Below, in pieces: positions 61,001 to 64,000 of a DNA stretch of 64,000 nt. The stretch's first letter is position 1; each line of letters opens with the position of its first letter. A program made the position numbers and the translations under genes. The notes under the pieces are model-generated. The model had not been told where the DNA came from, did no database searches, and saw nothing but the letters and a program-made list of their open reading frames with translations. The stretch is from NCBI RefSeq assembly GCF_024971095.1, contig NZ_CP069717.1:2170001-2234000 (forward strand), written 5' to 3'. This stretch comes from Microbacterium neungamense (GTDB lineage Bacteria > Actinomycetota > Actinomycetes > Actinomycetales > Microbacteriaceae).

Positions 61001-61542
61001 ACCGACCGGGTCGCCATGCCGATCAGCGCCAGGAACAGCGGGATCAGCGGCACCGTGATCGCCGCGGTGAGACCGCTCGGCCAGTCCTGCCACCACATCA
61101 CCGCGATCAGCACCGGCGTTGCGATCACGGTGAGCACCAGCTGCGGGATGTACCGGGCGAAGTACGTGTCCAGGGCGTCCAGCCCGTGACCGGCCGTGAC
61201 GGCGAGCGCGGCACGGTTGCGGCCGGCCAGCCAGTCCGGGCCGAGCCGGCCGATCGCCCGCATCAGCGCCTCGCGCAGCTCGCTGCCGGTGCGCGCGGCG
61301 GCACGCGTGCCGGCGGCATCCGAGGCGGCGATGAGCAGGCCGCGCGCGAGGGCGAGGACGACCAGCAGCAGCATCGGCGCCGTGACGTCGCGGCCCGCGA
61401 TCGCGCCGGTCACGGCATCCGTGAGCAGCCAGGCGAACCCGATCGTCACCCCCGTCTGCACCACGCCGATGAGAGCGGATGCCGCGAAGAACCCGCGCGC
61501 GGCGCGCGCGTAGCGCAGGAGGCGCGGGTCGACGGGTTTCAT
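58072..61542 (-). CDS. cydDC: CydDC fusion, ABC transporter for cytochrome bd assembly
   Basis: 1156 residues: two full ABC half-transporters in one chain. The CydD half has six helices, GASGSGKSSLLAAL (around residue 375) and LSGGQAQRVAVAR. A linker at ~545-590 follows. The CydC half has helices, GPSGSGKSTLAAAL (around 995) and VSGGQAQRLALARAL. CydDC exports cysteine/glutathione or handles heme and is needed to assemble cytochrome bd. Fused CydDC is normal in actinobacteria. Residues ~317-337 are encoded by a perfect palindrome, and a REP-like hairpin lies in the linker. Confidence 0.93.
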   Translation of the reverse strand: MKPVDPRLLRYARAARGFFAASALIGVVQTGVTIGFAWLLTDAVTGAIAGRDVTAPMLLLVVLALARGLLIAASDAAGTRAAARTGSELREALMRAIGRLGPDWLAGRNRAALAVTAGHGLDALDTYFARYIPQLVLTVIATPVLIAVMWWQDWPSGLTAAITVPLIPLFLALIGMATRSVQQRQWRTLQRLAARFADTVQGLATLRLFGREGRAADRIAQTADEYRRETMTVLRYSFLSGFAMELLSSLAVALIAVAVGFRLLSGDLSLEVGLFVLLLAPEAFLPIRQVGVQFHAAAEGVAATEDVFAVLDEAGAVSNRAIGRFPASGATDRAIRNPGEEVLAVEGLRVRGLPPVSFTARPGTITLIEGASGSGKSSLLAALRGAVAFTGAATLGGVDVRRLDPADWTAWADQRPGLLQGTVAGNVALGDPAPSADAVRAALRAACADDLDPAQELGVQGGGLSGGQAQRVAVARALYRHAAEPGRVLLLDEPSSALDAETEARLWRSLRERADAGATILLVSHRRTARSIADQIVPLSAASAASPSGGASTGSATDPSRSLSEGGGADRDETRFARSTAEASSFLRLAQPPLRRFLPGLIWGVLSAASAVALLAVSGWLIVSASIVDSLVPLSIAVVGVRFFAVTRAVTRYLERLSGHDAALRRLAVTRAAMVRRLTPLAPAGLGRTDRGRVLAALVDDVENLQNLPLRVVQPLAVSAIVAAGAVVFLALVAPPAALTLVVCLIVAAAASAGLGWVLGSRAETRISARRGDLAAALGDYLGALDVLLAYGAEPAARLRVRDADAALRGAVGRGSVAQAASAGIVSAVSGVASVTALAAASPGLATGAIDGPWLAVAVLVPMVVFEVFGAVPAAASAWRSVRASARRLADVLPARLPAELRPDAGADPASDSAPAPAAAAPAAPPALRLRGVRAAWPGGADALRGVDLDLHAGERVLVAGPSGSGKSTLAAALVGFLRVRGEFRIGGQDAAALSGPALRRTIGLCEQSPTLFDEDIRQNLLFARDTATDDDLLAVLDRVGLADWVRGRGGLDARVGDRGALVSGGQAQRLALARALLRGFPVLVLDEPTAGVDPDASDALLRDLLRAAGPQSVLLISHIEPPAGLIDRVVRIADGRTPSAAPERSDPGDLVRLVG
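59876..59893. repeat. REP-like hairpin in the CydDC linker
   Basis: GCT and AGC short arms flank the loop GAGCCCGTCGA, the same core as in lhr and at 51349. It encodes part of a Ser/Gly/Asp-rich linker (about residue 550) between the CydD and CydC halves. Confidence 0.65.
60532..60594. repeat. Perfect 25-bp inverted repeat inside cydDC
   Basis: Arms 60532-60556 and 60570-60594 are perfectly complementary over 25 bp, with a 13-base spacer. They contain CGCGCGATCGGTCGCT-type sequence. They read in frame as a ~20-residue insertion (NRAIGRF...TDRAIRN) just ahead of the first nucleotide-binding domain. Confidence 0.9.
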
Positions 61543-61552
61543 GGGCGTTCTC

Positions 61553-62581
61553 TCACGCGTGCACCGGGGCTGCCTCGATCGAGGCGCGGGTGACCCGCTT
61601 GCGGAACACCCAGTAGGTCCAGGCCTGGTAGGCCAGCACCAGCGGCAGGGCGATCAGCGCCGTCCAGCTCATGATCTGCAGCGTGTACGGCGTGCTCGAC
61701 GCGTTCGCGATCGTGAGGCTGCCCGCCGCGGACAGCGTCGACGGCAGCACATACGGGAACAGCGCCGCGAACAGCGCCGCGACCGCCGCCGCCACCGTGA
61801 CCGTGCCCGCCGCGAACGCCGCGCCGTCGCGTCCGCGCCGCGAGAGCACCGTCGAGAGGACGAGAGCGGATGCCGCGACCGCGCCGCATCCGATCACCAC
61901 CCCCAGCAGCGGAGCCTCCCGCCCCGCGGCGATGCCGGCCGTCCACGCCAGCGTCCCGGCCGCCGCGAGGATCGCCGGCACCGCCGCGGCACGGGCCAGC
62001 CTCCGGGCATCCGCCTGCACCCGGCCATCCGTCTTCAACGCGACGAAGTGCACCCCGTGCAGGAAGAACAGCAGCAGTGTGGTGACCCCGACCAGCAGCG
62101 CGTACGGGTTCAGCAGCGAGAACACGCCGCCGACGAACACGTGCGACCGGTCCAGCGCCACACCCTGCACGATGTTGCCGAAGGCCACCCCCCACAGCAG
62201 CGCCGGCACCGCCGAGCCGATCACGATCATCCGGTCGAAGCGGCGCTTCCACGCCGCGTCCTCCCGCTGGTGCCGGTACTCGAACGAGACGCCGCGCAGG
62301 ATCAGCGCGAGCAGGATGACCAGCAGCGGCAGGTAGAAGCCGCTGAACAGCGACGCGTACCACTCCGGGAACGAGGCGAACAGCACCGCGCCGGCGACGA
62401 TCACCCACGTCTCGTTGAGGTCCCACACCGGGCCGATCGTGTTGATCACCTGACGGCGGGAGACGTCGTCGCGGCCGAGGAACGGCAGCGACATGCCGAC
62501 GCCGAAGTCGAACCCGTCGAGCACGAAGTAGCCGACGAAGAAGAAGGCGATGATCCAGAACCAGAGGTTCGCGAGGTCCAT
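61553..62581 (-). CDS. cydB: Cytochrome bd oxidase subunit II
   Basis: 342-residue integral membrane subunit with about eight to nine helices. It has the CydB opening LWFWIIAFFFVGYFVLDGFD and GPVWDLNETWVIVAGAVLFA (conserved WDxNETW, around residue 55). It pairs with CydA to form the menaquinol oxidase. SD GGGAAGGG lies upstream of ATG 62581. It follows cydA by 22 bp and precedes cydDC by ten, so all three are one operon. Confidence 0.95.
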   Translation of the reverse strand: MDLANLWFWIIAFFFVGYFVLDGFDFGVGMSLPFLGRDDVSRRQVINTIGPVWDLNETWVIVAGAVLFASFPEWYASLFSGFYLPLLVILLALILRGVSFEYRHQREDAAWKRRFDRMIVIGSAVPALLWGVAFGNIVQGVALDRSHVFVGGVFSLLNPYALLVGVTTLLLFFLHGVHFVALKTDGRVQADARRLARAAAVPAILAAAGTLAWTAGIAAGREAPLLGVVIGCGAVAASALVLSTVLSRRGRDGAAFAAGTVTVAAAVAALFAALFPYVLPSTLSAAGSLTIANASSTPYTLQIMSWTALIALPLVLAYQAWTYWVFRKRVTRASIEAAPVHA

Positions 62582-62603
62582 GACGGTTCCCTTCCCGGAC
62601 GAC

Positions 62604-64000
62604 TCAGTACACGGCCGACGGCAGCTGGGCCGTCGCCTCGGCGGGCTGCTCGGCGGTGTCCGGCCCCTTCTGGGCGGCGCGGACGATGAGGCGCACCTCG
62701 ACCACGGCGAGCGCGGCGTAGATCGCGGTGAAGGCCACGAGCGAGATCAGCACCTCGAGTCCGGAGACCCCCGGCGAGACGCCGTCGCGCGTCGTCATCA
62801 GGCTGAACACGATCCACGGCTGCCGGCCCATCTCGGTGAACACCCAGCCGACGATGTTCGCGCCCAGCGCGAGCGGGAACGACCAGATCGCGGCCTTCCA
62901 CATCCACGGCGCCGGGGCGCTCTTCGCCCCCTTCCGGGTCACCCACAGCCCGACGAGGGCGATGAAGGCGTGCAGCATGCCGAGGCCGATCATCCAGCGG
63001 AACGCCCAGTAGGTGATCCACAGCACCGGGGTGAAATCGCTCAGCCCGGTGTCTGCGAAGCGCTCGGCGTACTCGGCGTTGAGGTCGTTGATGCCGTGCA
63101 CGCAGCCGTCGAGGCTGTGGTTCGACAGCACCGAGAGCAGGTAGGGGACGCGGATGCTGAACAGGTCGGTCTTCCCGTCCGGGGTGCCCAGCGTGAACAG
63201 GCTGAACGCGGCGTCCTTCCCGCATACCGTGTTGAACGTCGCCTCGGCGGCGGCCATCTTCATCGGCTGCGTGGCGTACATCGCCAGGCCCAGCTGATCG
63301 CCGGTGAGGGCGACGCCGGCTGCGCAGACGATCATGCTCCACAGCCCGAACCGCAGCGCCGGCCGCAGCGTCTCGGTGTGCTGCCCGCGGGCGAGGTGCC
63401 AGGCCGAGACGGAGATGATCACCCCGGCGGCGAACATGAACGCCCCGAAGATCGTGTGCGGGAACGCGGCGAGCGCGACCGGGTTGGTCAGCAGCGCCCA
63501 GAAGTCGGTCAGCTCGGCGCGGTTCGTCTCGGGGTTGTACGTGTAGCCGACCGGGTTCTGCATGAACGCGTTGGCCGCGATGATGAAGTAGGCGGAGAGG
63601 ATGCTGCCGATCGAGACGCACCAGATGGTCGCCAGGTGCAGCTTCTGCGGCAGCCGGTCCCAGCCGAAGATCCACAGGCCGATGAAGGTGGCCTCGAAGA
63701 AGAAGGCCAGCAGACCCTCGAAGGCGAGCGGCGCGCCGAACACGTCGCCGACGAAGCGGGAGTAGTCCGACCAGTTCATGCCGAACTGGAACTCCTGCAC
63801 GATGCCGGTGACCACGCCCATCGCGAAGTTGATCAGGAAGATCTTGCCGAAGAAGCGGGTCAGGTGCAGGTAGTGGATCCTGCCGGTGCGCACCCAGGCG
63901 GTCTGGAAGACGGCGGCGGCGCTGGCCATGCCGATCGTGAGCGGCACGAACAGGTAGTGGTAGATGGTGGTCAGCCCGAACTGCCAGCGGGACAGGACCA
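62604..64000 (-). CDS. cydA: Cytochrome bd oxidase subunit I (5' end outside window)
   Basis: About 465 codons are visible, entering the window at LSRWQFGLTTIYHYLFVPLT, the usual N-terminus, so only about 10-15 residues are missing. It carries the heme b595/d region and His ligands (SRWQFG...HYLFVP; LTRFFGKIFLINFAMG), and the quinol-loop region with NPVGYTYNPETNRAELTDFW. The Q-loop is of the short type. Together with cydB and cydDC it gives a high-affinity oxygen-consuming oxidase fed by the menaquinone made by the men genes. Confidence 0.95.
   Translation of the reverse strand, partial: VLSRWQFGLTTIYHYLFVPLTIGMASAAAVFQTAWVRTGRIHYLHLTRFFGKIFLINFAMGVVTGIVQEFQFGMNWSDYSRFVGDVFGAPLAFEGLLAFFFEATFIGLWIFGWDRLPQKLHLATIWCVSIGSILSAYFIIAANAFMQNPVGYTYNPETNRAELTDFWALLTNPVALAAFPHTIFGAFMFAAGVIISVSAWHLARGQHTETLRPALRFGLWSMIVCAAGVALTGDQLGLAMYATQPMKMAAAEATFNTVCGKDAAFSLFTLGTPDGKTDLFSIRVPYLLSVLSNHSLDGCVHGINDLNAEYAERFADTGLSDFTPVLWITYWAFRWMIGLGMLHAFIALVGLWVTRKGAKSAPAPWMWKAAIWSFPLALGANIVGWVFTEMGRQPWIVFSLMTTRDGVSPGVSGLEVLISLVAFTAIYAALAVVEVRLIVRAAQKGPDTAEQPAEATAQLPSAVY

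Overview
This window is a piece of a high-GC actinobacterial chromosome, most likely Microbacterium or a close relative in the Microbacteriaceae. The evidence is the roughly 70% GC content, the paired GTGA/ATGA gene overlaps, the menaquinone genes, a fused CydDC, DUF7882 and DUF6766 family proteins, and the constant recurrence of GGATGCC/GGCATCC. It is a mosaic of conserved housekeeping blocks and short accessory or decaying patches. There is no prophage, no CRISPR array and no rRNA. I see one complete tRNA gene (Ser, CGA) and one tRNA-Met-like structure.

Layout, left to right. 1-5317: menaquinone genes (menD partial, menA) with a PLDc_N membrane protein, a DUF4229 protein and a PP2C-like protein. 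A lone DUF3800 gene and a tRNA-like structure are wedged between them. 5411-10889: an Lrp regulator, DUF6421 protein, SDR, MFS and threonine-aldolase-like neighbourhood, a candidate uncharacterised metabolic unit. 10902-22415: hydrolases, an ABC-F ATPase, PspC, the giant helicase Lhr, EI24 and Nei. 22529-29843: hexapeptide protein, FeS/ArsR-type regulator, LysR-like receptor protein, an HspR-type-controlled Clp ATPase, amidotransferase and PurU. 29966-32033: a decay zone (frameshifted nitronate monooxygenase, frameshifted small gene, SDR tail fused to an IS256-family remnant). 32152-34888: two DUF7882 paralogues and a probable stress module (DUF6766, a 40-residue membrane protein, CBS, FHA). 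34910-36836: a collapsed phosphonate-catabolism module. 36910-40976: an HNH/DUF222 protein, a three-gene cassette of unknown function, and a beheaded acid phosphatase. 41063-50351: aminopeptidase, PLP decarboxylase, NCS1 permease, then a complete-looking kynurenine operon with its PaaX-type regulator. 50403-56760: a zinc-finger-less FBP protein, copper-storage-like protein, PIG-L lipoprotein, and a LacI/C45-peptidase/MFS set. 56862-64000: tRNA-Ser, a broken MetE-like gene and the cytochrome bd genes cydDC-cydB-cydA (cydA runs off the right edge).

How the genes work together. The men genes supply menaquinone, which is the electron donor for the cytochrome bd oxidase encoded at the right end. 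The 45352-50351 block converts tryptophan to anthranilate through kynurenine. It has a palindromic operator overlapping the promoter of a probably leaderless tryptophan dioxygenase. Lhr and Nei form a DNA-repair pair. The Clp ATPase carries a HAIR-type operator directly upstream, which places it in the heat-shock regulon.

The most unusual signals are short repeats inserted inside proteins. A hairpin repeat with a GAGCC[C/T]GTCGA loop occurs three times inside Lhr, once in the CydDC linker and five times in tandem at 51349. A nested palindrome sits inside the ABC-F gene, and a perfect 25-bp inverted repeat sits inside CydDC. The uncharacterised cassette at 38812-40387 and the DUF6421 cluster at 5411-10889 are the best candidates for undescribed systems. 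All coordinates and motif calls were made by eye. Family names rest on recognisable motifs and were not searched.
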